Below are positions 23,409 through 30,965 of a stretch of 64,000 nt of DNA, in pieces; within the stretch, counting starts at the first letter, position 1; each line of letters starts with the position of its first letter. The position numbers and the translations under genes were made by a program. Location of the stretch: assembly GCF_013376005.1 (NCBI RefSeq), contig NZ_JABMJK010000010.1, positions 186,001 to 250,000 on the forward strand, given 5' to 3'. This DNA comes from Duganella sp. SG902. GTDB taxonomy: Bacteria > Pseudomonadota > Gammaproteobacteria > Burkholderiales > Burkholderiaceae_D. Under the pieces are notes generated by a model. That model saw only the letters and a program-made list of their open reading frames with translations. It was not told the origin of the DNA and did not search any database.

Positions 23409-24578
23409 ATGAACCACCGCCTCTGGCTCCCCGGCGACCCCACTCCCGATTTCCACACCCGCTCGGGCGGCAATCCGCGCTACACCTTCCACACCATCGC
23501 GGGGCGTTACGTGATCCTCAGCTTCCTCGGCAGCGCCGCCCAGGAAGAGAGCGCCAAGGTGGTTGGTCATATCGAAAGCCGGCGCCAGTTGCTGGACGAC
23601 GAACGCCTGTGCTTCTTCGGCGTGACGCAGGATCCTCAGGACGAAGCGCTGGGGCGCCTGCGCGACCAGATTCCCGGCATCCGCTATCTGTGGGACTTCG
23701 ACCGCAAGGTCAGCACCCTGTTCGGCGCCGTCGGCACGGAACCGGCCCAGCGCGACACCTATGTGCCGTTCACGCTGGTGCTGGACCCGATGCTGCGCGT
23801 GTGCGCCCAGATTCCATTGCTGCCGGCCGAGCGCCACAACAAGGCGCTGGACGCGGTATTGGCGTCGCTGCCGGCGGTGGCCGATCACGCCGCCACGCCG
23901 TTGACCGCGCCCGTGCTGATGCTGCCGCGCGTATTCGAACCGGCGCTGTGCAGCAAGCTGATCGATTTGTACCACCAGTACGGCGGCGAGGAATCCGGTT
24001 TCATGCGCGAGGTGAATGGCAAGACCGTGGCGGTGATCGAGCAGGGTTTCAAGCGGCGGCAGGATTTTGAGTTTGATGCCCGTCCGGAACTGGCGGCCCT
24101 GCGCCAGTTCATCCAGCAGCGGCTGGTGAAGCGCTTGGTGCCCGAGATCAAACGGGCATTCCAGTTCGACGTCACCCGCATGGAGCGCTACATCGTGGCG
24201 CGCTACGACAGCGCCAGCGGCGGCTTCTTCCGGCCGCACAAGGACAACACCACGCCGGGCACCGCGCATCGGCGCTTTGCCTGCACCATCAATCTGAACG
24301 CAGATGAGTACGAAGGCGGAGAGCTGCGCTTCCCGGAATTCGGCCCTCGCACCTACCGCGCGCCGACCGGCGGCGCGGTGGTGTTTTCCTGCTCGCTGCT
24401 GCACGAGGCGACGCCGGTGACGGCGGGCGTGCGCTACGCCTTCCTGCCGTTCTTCTACGACGAGGCCGCCGCCCAGCTGCGCCAGGCCAACGCGCATTCG
24501 CTGACCGGGCTGGTGTTCGACCGCGCCAAGGGCGAGGACGAATACGCGGCGTTGAGGGCGGCCGGCAGCGAGGGTTAG
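23409..24578 (+). CDS. Peroxiredoxin-like / 2OG-Fe(II) oxygenase fusion
   Basis: A 389-residue cytosolic protein with two parts. Residues 1-155 have an AhpC/TSA-like outline (WLPGDPTPDFHTRSGG, YVILSFLGSAAQEESAK, then YVPFTLVLDP), but the peroxidatic Cys position carries no Cys. Residues 165-389 are a prolyl-hydroxylase-like 2OG-Fe(II) domain: His277 and Asp279 in FRPHKDN, His332 in LLHEATPVTAG and Arg342 as the 2-oxoglutarate ligand. The second domain should hydroxylate a protein or small molecule; the first is probably a non-catalytic binding domain. It lies 26 bases after pcaD but has no obvious place in benzoate breakdown. Confidence 0.82.
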   Translation: MNHRLWLPGDPTPDFHTRSGGNPRYTFHTIAGRYVILSFLGSAAQEESAKVVGHIESRRQLLDDERLCFFGVTQDPQDEALGRLRDQIPGIRYLWDFDRKVSTLFGAVGTEPAQRDTYVPFTLVLDPMLRVCAQIPLLPAERHNKALDAVLASLPAVADHAATPLTAPVLMLPRVFEPALCSKLIDLYHQYGGEESGFMREVNGKTVAVIEQGFKRRQDFEFDARPELAALRQFIQQRLVKRLVPEIKRAFQFDVTRMERYIVARYDSASGGFFRPHKDNTTPGTAHRRFACTINLNADEYEGGELRFPEFGPRTYRAPTGGAVVFSCSLLHEATPVTAGVRYAFLPFFYDEAAAQLRQANAHSLTGLVFDRAKGEDEYAALRAAGSEG

Positions 24579-24583
24579 GCGGC

Positions 24584-25012
24584 TTACTTGCCCTTGCGCG
24601 AGGACCAATGGATGTGCACGATCACCCAGCTGTCGCCCTGTTGCTCCAGCAGCGCCGTTTCGGTGCCGAACAGGTGGACAGGCTTGCCCTTGAAGGTGCC
24701 TGTGGTCTCGCTTTCCTGCATGACCACCGCCAGCTTGCCCTCGACACGCTCGCTTTGCTTGAGGATTTTGTTTTTCGTGGCCTTGGCGAACTCGATATCG
24801 GACTTGAGGTGGTGTCCCACGTATTCGTCGCGCGAGCGTTCAACGTAGCCGGACTCGTAAATCTGGATGCCGGGGCTCAGCAGCGCGCTGGCCTGTTCGG
24901 ACTTCCCGGCCGCCAGCGCCTCATGGAACTGCGCCAGCGTCTCGGTTGGCGATGCCGCCAGCACCGGCGCGGATAAAATAGACAGGGAAAACAGCAGGAC
25001 AGGCAAACGCAC
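24584..25012 (-). CDS. Secreted NTF2-like (SnoaL/DUF4440-type) protein
   Basis: A 142-residue protein with a signal peptide (RLPVLLFSLSILSAPVLAA, cut after AA) and an NTF2-like core: SPTETLAQFHEALAAGKSEQASALLSPGIQIYESGYVERSRDEY, then a beta-rich half ending WVIVHIHWSSRKGK. I start at the GTG at 25012 because GGAG lies six bases upstream; the frame continues to a TTG at 25024 without a ribosome binding site. Many such proteins bind a small ligand in the periplasm. The function is unknown. It converges on the oxygenase gene, with five bases between stops. Confidence 0.72.
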   Translation of the reverse strand: MRLPVLLFSLSILSAPVLAASPTETLAQFHEALAAGKSEQASALLSPGIQIYESGYVERSRDEYVGHHLKSDIEFAKATKNKILKQSERVEGKLAVVMQESETTGTFKGKPVHLFGTETALLEQQGDSWVIVHIHWSSRKGK

Positions 25013-25117
25013 GGGGAACTCCAATCGTGGATAAGTGTAAAAGAGCTGCGATTAAATCAGCCGGCGACACCCAAGGCAAGGCTGTTGCACATTACGACAC
25101 GCTCTGCAATATTCCGC

Positions 25118-25148
25118 TTGACCTTCCTGTGGTGGGAAGGTGTACGCT
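25118..25148 (+). promoter_or_regulatory. CueR-type copper-responsive promoter
   Basis: The -35 TTGACC (25118-25123) and -10 TACGCT (25143-25148) are 19 bp apart, the over-long spacer of MerR-family promoters. The spacer holds ACCTTCC-N7-GGAAGGT (25121-25141), the same half-sites and spacing as the CueR site of E. coli copA. It should switch on the copper operon that begins 57 bases downstream. No CueR gene is in the window. Confidence 0.85.
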
Positions 25149-25204
25149 ATCAAAAAACGTAAAGTTGGCGTTCCTGAAACGCCTGCGGTAATATTCTCAG
25201 CCTT

Positions 25205-25567
25205 ATGCGCCTTTTTGTCCGTTATCTGCTGTGGCTCCTCATTGCAGCCCTCCCTTTGCAGGGAGTGATGGCTGCCGCCATGGCGTGTCAGGAAGGTGCG
25301 CGCCAGGCGGGCATGTCGTCCCACCAGGCCGCCGACCAGACCGCGCAAGCGGAATCCCATTGCGGCGGCGAGGAGTCCCAGCCAGCCAGTCCGCATGGCA
25401 AGTGCAGCCAGTGCGCCAGCTGCTGCATCGGCGCCGCCGCGCCGCCGGCCGTGACGATGCCGGTCACGCTGGCCCACAGTTCCAGCACCGCCGTGGCCTG
25501 GCTCGAGCCGGCAATGACGGCCTATTTCCCATCCGGGCTTGAACGCCCGCCCCGCCAGTCCCGCTGA
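25205..25567 (+). CDS. Small exported Cys/His-containing protein at the head of the copper operon
   Basis: A 120-residue protein with a signal peptide (LWLLIAALPLQGVMAAAMA) and a Cys cluster, GKCSQCASCC, with His scattered before it, ending FPSGLERPPRQ. The layout is shared with the 124-residue protein at 30160-30534. It resembles the CopL/DUF2946 kind of small proteins near copper genes, though I cannot confirm membership. Being first behind the CueR-type promoter, it is likely a periplasmic copper-binding or operon-leader protein. The ribosome binding site is weak. Confidence 0.65.
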   Translation: MRLFVRYLLWLLIAALPLQGVMAAAMACQEGARQAGMSSHQAADQTAQAESHCGGEESQPASPHGKCSQCASCCIGAAAPPAVTMPVTLAHSSSTAVAWLEPAMTAYFPSGLERPPRQSR

Positions 25568-25641
25568 CAGGCCGTCGCCGCCTGTGATCCGCTTGTCGCG
25601 GGCAGCCATGCCCGCGTATCCCGTCTATTTCAAGGAATATC

Positions 25642-27096
25642 ATGAAACGCTTACGCCTGCCGCTGACGGCAGTGGCAAGCGCGCCGATGGTCGTTCGCGC
25701 ACAGGCCGGGCCTGTGCCGGATGACGGCGCCGCGCCGCCGCCCGAACGCCTATCCACCCGGCCCGCGCTGGTCCGCACCGCAACCGCCTTGGGCGCCATG
25801 CTTTTAGCAGGCTGCGCCAGCCTGTCCGGCGACGCTGGCCTCAACGATGTGGCGGCGCTGACCCAGGGCAGGGTGGGGCAGCCAGTCCAGTTCAACAAGG
25901 AGCCCAGCAGCCCGACCGTTGAGCAACTGCTGTCCCGGCCCCTGACCGCCGACTCCGCCGTGCAAATCGCGCTGCTCAACAGCCCGGCGCTGAAGGCCTC
26001 TTTCGCCGAACTCGGCGTGGCCGAGGCCGATTTCGTCCAGGCCGGCCGCGTGCGCAATCCCGGCTTCAGCTTCAGCCGCGTGCGCGGCGGCGGCGAAAGT
26101 GAAATCGATCGCGGCGTCATGTTCGACATCGCCGGCCTGCTGACGCTGCCGACCCGCTCCCGTATCGAGCGAGGCCGCTACGAACAAGCCAAGCTGCAGG
26201 CGGCGGCGCAAGCCGTGCAGCTGGCGGCCGACACCCGGCGCGCCTATTTCATGGCGGTGGCGGGGGTCCAATCTGCAACCTTCGCCGAGCAGGTGCGGGG
26301 CGCGGCGGAAGCCGGCGCGCAACTGGCCGAACGCATGGCCAAGGCTGGCAACTGGAGCAAGCTGGACGAGGCACGCGAGCGGGCCTTTTATCAGGACGCC
26401 GTCACCCAGCTGGCGCGCACGCGCCACGAGGCGACCGCCAGCCGCGAGCGGCTGATCCGCCTGCTGGGCCTGCAGGACAAACAGCAGCTCACCTTGCCCG
26501 ACCGTTTACCGGACCTGCCGGCGCAACCGCAGGAAATGGAGAACGCCGAAGCGACCGCGCTGTCGCAGCGCCTCGACGTGCTGATCGCGCGGCGCGACAG
26601 CGAGGCCACCGCATCGGCGCTGGGCCTGACCAAGGCCACCGCCTTCGTCAACGTGCTGGACGCCGGCTACGCCAACAAGAGCAGCAGCGGGCAGCCGCGC
26701 GAGAACGGCTATGAAGTGTCGCTGGAACTGCCGCTCTTCGACTGGGGCGGCGCCAAGGTCGCGCGCGCCGAGGCGCTCTACATGCAGTCGGTGCACCGCA
26801 CCGCCGACGTCGCCGTGCGGGCGCGTTCCGAGGTGCGCGAGGCCTACTCGGCCTACCGCAGCACCTACGACATCGCGCGCCACTACCGCGACGAGGTGGT
26901 GCCGCTGCGCAAAAAGATCTCCGACGAAGTCCTGCTGCGCTACAACGGCATGCTGGCCAGCGTGTTCGAGCTGCTGGCCGATTCGCGCGAGCAGCTGAAC
27001 AGCGTCAACACCGCCATCGAAACGCAGCGCGATTTCTGGATCGCCGACACCACGCTGCAGCACGCCATCCATGGCGGCAGCAATACCAAGGATTAA
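25642..27096 (+). CDS. TolC-family outer-membrane efflux lipoprotein
   Basis: A 484-residue outer-membrane factor. After a lipobox (LLAGC, Cys58) come two TolC repeats, each with long helices (residues 115-290 and 300-470); YEVSLELPLFDWGGAKVARAEALYM marks the second repeat. Such proteins form the trimeric channel of RND or other efflux pumps. No inner-membrane pump or adaptor gene follows; instead the copper oxidase and CusF-like genes do. AAGGA precedes the start. Oddly, some 40 Pro/Ala-rich residues precede the lipoprotein signal, and no better-placed ATG is available. Confidence 0.85.
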   Translation: MKRLRLPLTAVASAPMVVRAQAGPVPDDGAAPPPERLSTRPALVRTATALGAMLLAGCASLSGDAGLNDVAALTQGRVGQPVQFNKEPSSPTVEQLLSRPLTADSAVQIALLNSPALKASFAELGVAEADFVQAGRVRNPGFSFSRVRGGGESEIDRGVMFDIAGLLTLPTRSRIERGRYEQAKLQAAAQAVQLAADTRRAYFMAVAGVQSATFAEQVRGAAEAGAQLAERMAKAGNWSKLDEARERAFYQDAVTQLARTRHEATASRERLIRLLGLQDKQQLTLPDRLPDLPAQPQEMENAEATALSQRLDVLIARRDSEATASALGLTKATAFVNVLDAGYANKSSSGQPRENGYEVSLELPLFDWGGAKVARAEALYMQSVHRTADVAVRARSEVREAYSAYRSTYDIARHYRDEVVPLRKKISDEVLLRYNGMLASVFELLADSREQLNSVNTAIETQRDFWIADTTLQHAIHGGSNTKD

Positions 27097-27099
27097 GCC

Positions 27100-28491
27100 A
27101 TGATTACACGCAGAGACTTTTTCAAGGGCGCCGGCGCTGTCGCCGTCAGCGCGGCGGCGGTCAGCAAGGCGGCCGCCGCCGGTTTGCCGGAAGCGGTCAC
27201 CATGAGCAGCGCCGCCACCCAGGTGCCGCCGCCGCCGCCCAACGGCCGCCCGTTCAACCCGGTGGTGACGCTGAACGGCTGGTCGCTGCCATGGCGCATG
27301 AACAAAGGCGTCAAGGAATTCCATCTGGTCGCCGAGCCGGTGGTGCGCGAACTGGCGCCCGGCATGAAAGCCAATCTGTGGGGCTACAACGGCCAGTCGC
27401 CGGGCCCGACCATCGAAGTGGTGGAGGGCGACCGCGTGCGCATCTTCGTCACCAACAGGCTGCCGGAGCAAACCAGCGTGCACTGGCACGGCCAGCGCCT
27501 GCCCAACGGCATGGATGGCGTCACCGGGCTGACCCAGCCCGGCATCGCGCCCGGCAAGACCTTCGTCTACGAATTCGAGGCCAAGCGTCCCGGCACCTTT
27601 ATGTACCACCCGCACGCCGACGAAATGGTGCAGATGGCGATGGGCATGATGGGCTTCTGGGTCACGCACCCGAAAGATCCATCGCTGCACGCGGTCGATC
27701 GCGACTTCGTGTTCCTGCTCAACGCCTATGACGTGGAGCCGGGCAGCTACACGCCGAAGACCAACACCATGCTGGACTTCAATCTCTGGACCTTCAACAG
27801 CCGCGTGTTTCCCGGCATCGACGCCATGCCGGTGCGGCAGGGCGACAAGGTCCGTATCCGCGTCGGCAACCTGACCATGACCAATCACCCCATCCATTTG
27901 CACGGGCACGAGTTCGTTGTCACCGGCACCGATGGCGGATGGACGCCGCCGGCCGCGCGCTGGCCGGAGGTGACCACCGACGTCGCGGTGGGGCAGATGC
28001 GCGCCATCGAGTTCGTCGCCACCGCCCCGGGCGACTGGGCCTTCCACTGCCACAAATCCCATCACACGATGAACGCGATGGGGCATGACGTCCCGACCAT
28101 GATCGGCGTCGACCACAGCGGCGTGGCCGAGAAGATCAACAAGATCGTCCCGGACTACATGGTCATGGGCGACAAGGGCGGTTCGATGGGCGGCATGGAG
28201 ATGCCACTGCCCGAAAATACGCTGCCGATGATGATGGGCGAGGGGCCCTTCGGCGGCGTGGAAATGGGCGGCATGTTCACCGTCCTGAAGGTGCGCAAGG
28301 ACCAGAAGCCGGGCGACTACACCGATCCGGGCTGGTACAAGCATCCGGCCGGCACCGTGGCATACGAGTGGACCGGCGCGCTGCCAGAACCGGCGCGCAG
28401 CAGCAACGCCGGCGGCCAGTCGATGCCGGCCGTGAACAAGCCCAATGTCGAAATGACGGTACGCAAGCCGTCCGGACATAGCGGACATTAA
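27100..28491 (+). CDS. Tat-exported multicopper oxidase
   Basis: A 463-residue periplasmic oxidase with a twin-arginine signal (TRRDFFKGAG, then an Ala-rich stretch to about residue 30). All copper-binding motifs are present: HWHGQ, YHPHADE, HPIHLHGHEF and HCHKSHHTMNAMGHDVPTMIG, giving the type 1, 2 and 3 sites. Met-rich segments after residue 350 (GGSMGGMEMPLPENTLPMMMGEG, described here as Met/Gly-rich) are like those of Cu(I)-oxidising enzymes. It should oxidise periplasmic Cu(I) to less toxic Cu(II) using O2. It starts three bases after the TolC gene. Confidence 0.92.
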   Translation: MITRRDFFKGAGAVAVSAAAVSKAAAAGLPEAVTMSSAATQVPPPPPNGRPFNPVVTLNGWSLPWRMNKGVKEFHLVAEPVVRELAPGMKANLWGYNGQSPGPTIEVVEGDRVRIFVTNRLPEQTSVHWHGQRLPNGMDGVTGLTQPGIAPGKTFVYEFEAKRPGTFMYHPHADEMVQMAMGMMGFWVTHPKDPSLHAVDRDFVFLLNAYDVEPGSYTPKTNTMLDFNLWTFNSRVFPGIDAMPVRQGDKVRIRVGNLTMTNHPIHLHGHEFVVTGTDGGWTPPAARWPEVTTDVAVGQMRAIEFVATAPGDWAFHCHKSHHTMNAMGHDVPTMIGVDHSGVAEKINKIVPDYMVMGDKGGSMGGMEMPLPENTLPMMMGEGPFGGVEMGGMFTVLKVRKDQKPGDYTDPGWYKHPAGTVAYEWTGALPEPARSSNAGGQSMPAVNKPNVEMTVRKPSGHSGH

Positions 28492-28516
28492 TCCATCTCT
28501 CACTCAAGGAAATAAT

Positions 28517-28807
28517 ATGAAAGCTCTGAAACACATCATCCTGGCCGCCATCATCGGCATGTCCGCCGGCGCTCACGCCCAGACCGCGTTGAGCGACGGC
28601 GAGATCAAGAAAGTCGACAAGGCCGCCGGCAAACTCACCATCAAGCACGGCGAGTTGAAAAACCTGGACATGCCCGGCATGACCATGGTCTTCAAAGCCG
28701 GGGACGCGGCCATGCTCGACAGCGTCAAAGAGGGCGACAAGGTCCGCTTCGCCGCCGAGAAGGTCAACGGCGCGCTGACCGTCACCACCATCGAAACCGC
28801 AAAATAA
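28517..28807 (+). CDS. CusF-like periplasmic copper-binding protein
   Basis: A 96-residue protein with a signal peptide cut after AHA and one CusF-type OB fold. The metal-site motif LDMPGMTMVF holds the two Met ligands, and IKKVDKAAGKLTIKHG supplies the first strands and the His. CusF relatives hand Cu(I) to efflux systems or hold it in the periplasm. AAGGAAATAAT precedes the start. It lies between the oxidase and CopC, within the operon. Confidence 0.92.
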   Translation: MKALKHIILAAIIGMSAGAHAQTALSDGEIKKVDKAAGKLTIKHGELKNLDMPGMTMVFKAGDAAMLDSVKEGDKVRFAAEKVNGALTVTTIETAK

Positions 28808-28826
28808 GCCGGCCAGGAGAGAAACA

Positions 28827-29195
28827 ATGAACCCATTACGCACCCTTATCGCAGCCGGCGCCATGGCGGCGGCGATCGTCGCCAGCCCGTTCGCGGCGGC
28901 GCATGCCAGCCTGAAGAGCGCCAATCCTGAAGCGGGCGCCACCCTGGCCGCCGCGCCAAAGGAAATTGTTCTGACTTTCAACGAGAAGATCGAGGAGGCG
29001 TTCAGCACGATCACCCTGACGGACAGCCAGGGCAAGCCCGTCGCGACCGACAAGGCCAAGGTCGACGCGACCAACCCGGCAATTCTGCGGCTCGCCGCGC
29101 CCGCCCTGGCCGCCGGCTCCTATAGCGTCGCCTGGGCCGTCGCCGGCCATGACGGCCACCGTCGCAAGGGCGAATTCAAGTTCACGGTGAAGTGA
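28827..29195 (+). CDS. copC: Periplasmic copper-binding protein CopC
   Basis: A 122-residue protein with a signal peptide. The mature chain should begin at His in AHASLKSANPEAGATL, so the N-terminal amine and His form the Cu(II) histidine brace. VAGHDGHRRKGEFKFTV near the end gives the remaining His ligands. CopC binds Cu(II) and works with CopD in import or handling. GGAG lies upstream, and its stop overlaps the copD start by four bases. Confidence 0.95.
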   Translation: MNPLRTLIAAGAMAAAIVASPFAAAHASLKSANPEAGATLAAAPKEIVLTFNEKIEEAFSTITLTDSQGKPVATDKAKVDATNPAILRLAAPALAAGSYSVAWAVAGHDGHRRKGEFKFTVK

Positions 29196-30094
29196 TGGAT
29201 GTTGTTTCGCTGCTTCAGGTCGGCTCGGCGCTGCTGCTTAACGCTGGCTTCGCCTGGCTGCTCGGTTCCTGGCTTGCACGCCGCTGGATGAGGGCGTCCG
29301 CAGTGCCGCCCGGCCGTTACGAGCCGGCGTTGCGCAAGCTGGACTTGTGGGCCGCGGGACCCGGCGCCGTCAGCAGTGCCGGCGCGCTGCTGGCGGCGAC
29401 GGCGGTGATGGGCGGCGTCGGGCTCAGGGAAGCATGCCCCATGCTGTGGATGATGATTTCCAGCACGGACTATGGCCACGCCGGCATCATCACCGTGCTG
29501 GCGATGAGCGCGCTGTTCGTGCTCCGCCTGTCCGGGAGCGGTCGGCGGGCTGCCGAGCCAGTCGCATTGCTTGCCTTGGCTATCTTCGCCATCACCCGAG
29601 CGTCCATGGGCCACGCGGGCGAGGAAGGGCTGTGGACCGTCACGCTGGCTGCTGAAGCGATCCACCTGCTGGCGATCGGCGTGTGGACCGGCGCTGTGCT
29701 GGTATCTGCATGGCATGTGCTGCATCCTTCCGTGATCGGCGGCGCCAGCGGGCAGGCAACCGACCGCTACCTGCATCAAATGTCGCAAGCAGCGATGGTT
29801 GCGGTCATCGCGATCGCCATCACGGGCGTCTATAGTGGTTGGCACCGTGTCGGGTCGCCTGAACATCTGGCGCACACGACATACGGAATCACCTTGCTGG
29901 CAAAAGTAGCGCTGGTGTCCGTGGCGATCGCGCTGGGCGGCTACAACAAATATAGAGGACTGCCAGCGGCGGGGCGTTCGGCGGCGGGCGTGCGTCTGGC
30001 CAGGGCGGTGCTGCAGATTGAAAGCTTCGTGCTGTTCGGCGTCCTGCTGGCCGCAGCCGTTCTGACAGCTCAACAGCCGCCGGCCGCGATGTGA
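29192..30094 (+). CDS. copD: Copper homeostasis membrane protein CopD
   Basis: A 300-residue inner-membrane protein with about eight hydrophobic helices. HAGIITVLAMSALFVLRL, SMGHAGEEGLWTVTLAAEAIHLLAIGVWTGAVLV and LLAKVALVSVAIALGGYNKYRGLP match the CopD fold, with conserved His, Asn and Trp. It is translationally coupled to copC. CopCD is usually treated as a copper-uptake or copper-sensing pair, which sits oddly in an operon otherwise devoted to detoxification. Confidence 0.92.
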   Translation: MMDVVSLLQVGSALLLNAGFAWLLGSWLARRWMRASAVPPGRYEPALRKLDLWAAGPGAVSSAGALLAATAVMGGVGLREACPMLWMMISSTDYGHAGIITVLAMSALFVLRLSGSGRRAAEPVALLALAIFAITRASMGHAGEEGLWTVTLAAEAIHLLAIGVWTGAVLVSAWHVLHPSVIGGASGQATDRYLHQMSQAAMVAVIAIAITGVYSGWHRVGSPEHLAHTTYGITLLAKVALVSVAIALGGYNKYRGLPAAGRSAAGVRLARAVLQIESFVLFGVLLAAAVLTAQQPPAAM

Positions 30095-30159
30095 GATGCG
30101 TATCTTTTCTTAGCAGTATCGTACGAATAAGGATATGCGTTTAATGCTACCTTGCCGGC

Positions 30160-30534
30160 ATGAACACGCGCATCCTACAACTATGCCTGGTCTGGCTGCT
30201 GGCCATCAGCGTACCCTTGCAGGGCTTCGCCGCGATGGCGAAGCCCTGCTGTTGGAAGCTGGCGCCCGCCGTGTCGTCAACAGCCGCGCCGCCGGGCGCC
30301 GACGCCCAAGACAAGTGTCATGAAGAGGCCATCGCTCACGCCACGCGGTCTCATACCAAATCCCCATGCGCGTACTGCTGCGCCATCGGCGTAGTTGGTG
30401 CTCGGGCCCATGCTCACGCTCTTGTCGTCGACTTCAGCACACCGTCGCCGGTGGAAGCTGTTCCCACATCGTTCATTAGCCATATCAGCCCCGGCCTTGA
30501 AAGACCGCCCAAGCGCCCCGGCTTTCTTTCCTGA
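30160..30534 (+). CDS. Second small exported Cys-containing protein of the copper operon
   Basis: A 124-residue protein built like the one at 25205-25567: signal peptide (LVWLLAISVPLQGFAAMA), a first Cys pair (KPCCWK), a later cluster (SPCAYCC) and the tail SPGLERPPKRPG. The two are paralogues or members of one divergent family, placed near opposite ends of the copper operon. No catalytic motif is seen. It may bind copper in the periplasm. It follows copD after a 65-base gap with no clear hairpin, so it is probably cotranscribed. Confidence 0.6.
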   Translation: MNTRILQLCLVWLLAISVPLQGFAAMAKPCCWKLAPAVSSTAAPPGADAQDKCHEEAIAHATRSHTKSPCAYCCAIGVVGARAHAHALVVDFSTPSPVEAVPTSFISHISPGLERPPKRPGFLS

Positions 30535-30573
30535 ATTTCCAAACATCGAGAATTTCACACGAAGGAGAACATC

Positions 30574-30909
30574 ATGGACGAAATGAACTTTCAAAGCTGT
30601 ATCGACGCGTGTAACGCCTGCGCGGATGCCTGCGACTTTTGCGCGGGTGCATGTCTGAAGGAAGAGGACGTGAAAGCCATGGCCGGCTGCATCGCATCCG
30701 ACCTGGATTGCGCTCAAATATGCAGGACCGCGGCTTCGATGATGGCGCGAGACAGTGCGCACGTCGCCGCGATTTGCCAGCTATGCGCAGACATTTGCCG
30801 GGCCTGCGCCGCGGAGTGCGGCAAGCACGAGATGGACCATTGCCAGCAGTGCGCGCTGGCATGCCGCAATTGTGCCGAGGAGTGTGAGCGCATGGCGGCC
30901 GGCGAGTAA
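30574..30909 (+). CDS. Four-helix-bundle copper storage protein (Csp/DUF326 type)
   Basis: A 111-residue protein with 19 Cys in repeated C-x2-C and C-x3-C patterns along amphipathic helices (CIDACNACADAC, ICQLCADICRACAAEC, HCQQCALACRNCAEEC). This is the Csp architecture, in which Cys line the core of a four-helix bundle and hold many Cu(I) ions. There is no signal peptide, so it is the cytosolic (Csp3-like) kind. GAAGGAG precedes the start. It ends the copper operon, just before a bidirectional hairpin. Confidence 0.93.
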   Translation: MDEMNFQSCIDACNACADACDFCAGACLKEEDVKAMAGCIASDLDCAQICRTAASMMARDSAHVAAICQLCADICRACAAECGKHEMDHCQQCALACRNCAEECERMAAGE

Positions 30910-30925
30910 CCGCTGGCTTCCTGAA

Positions 30926-30957
30926 CGGGTCCCGCGCGCAGGGCGAAGCGGGACCCG
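30926..30957. terminator. Hairpin between convergent copper and chromate operons
   Basis: CGGGTCCCGC (30926-30935) and GCGGGACCCG (30948-30957) form a perfect 10-bp stem in the 56-base gap between the convergent Csp and chrA genes. No T-run flanks it on either strand, but position and strength suggest a bidirectional terminator. Confidence 0.6.
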
Positions 30958-30965
30958 ATGCCCGG

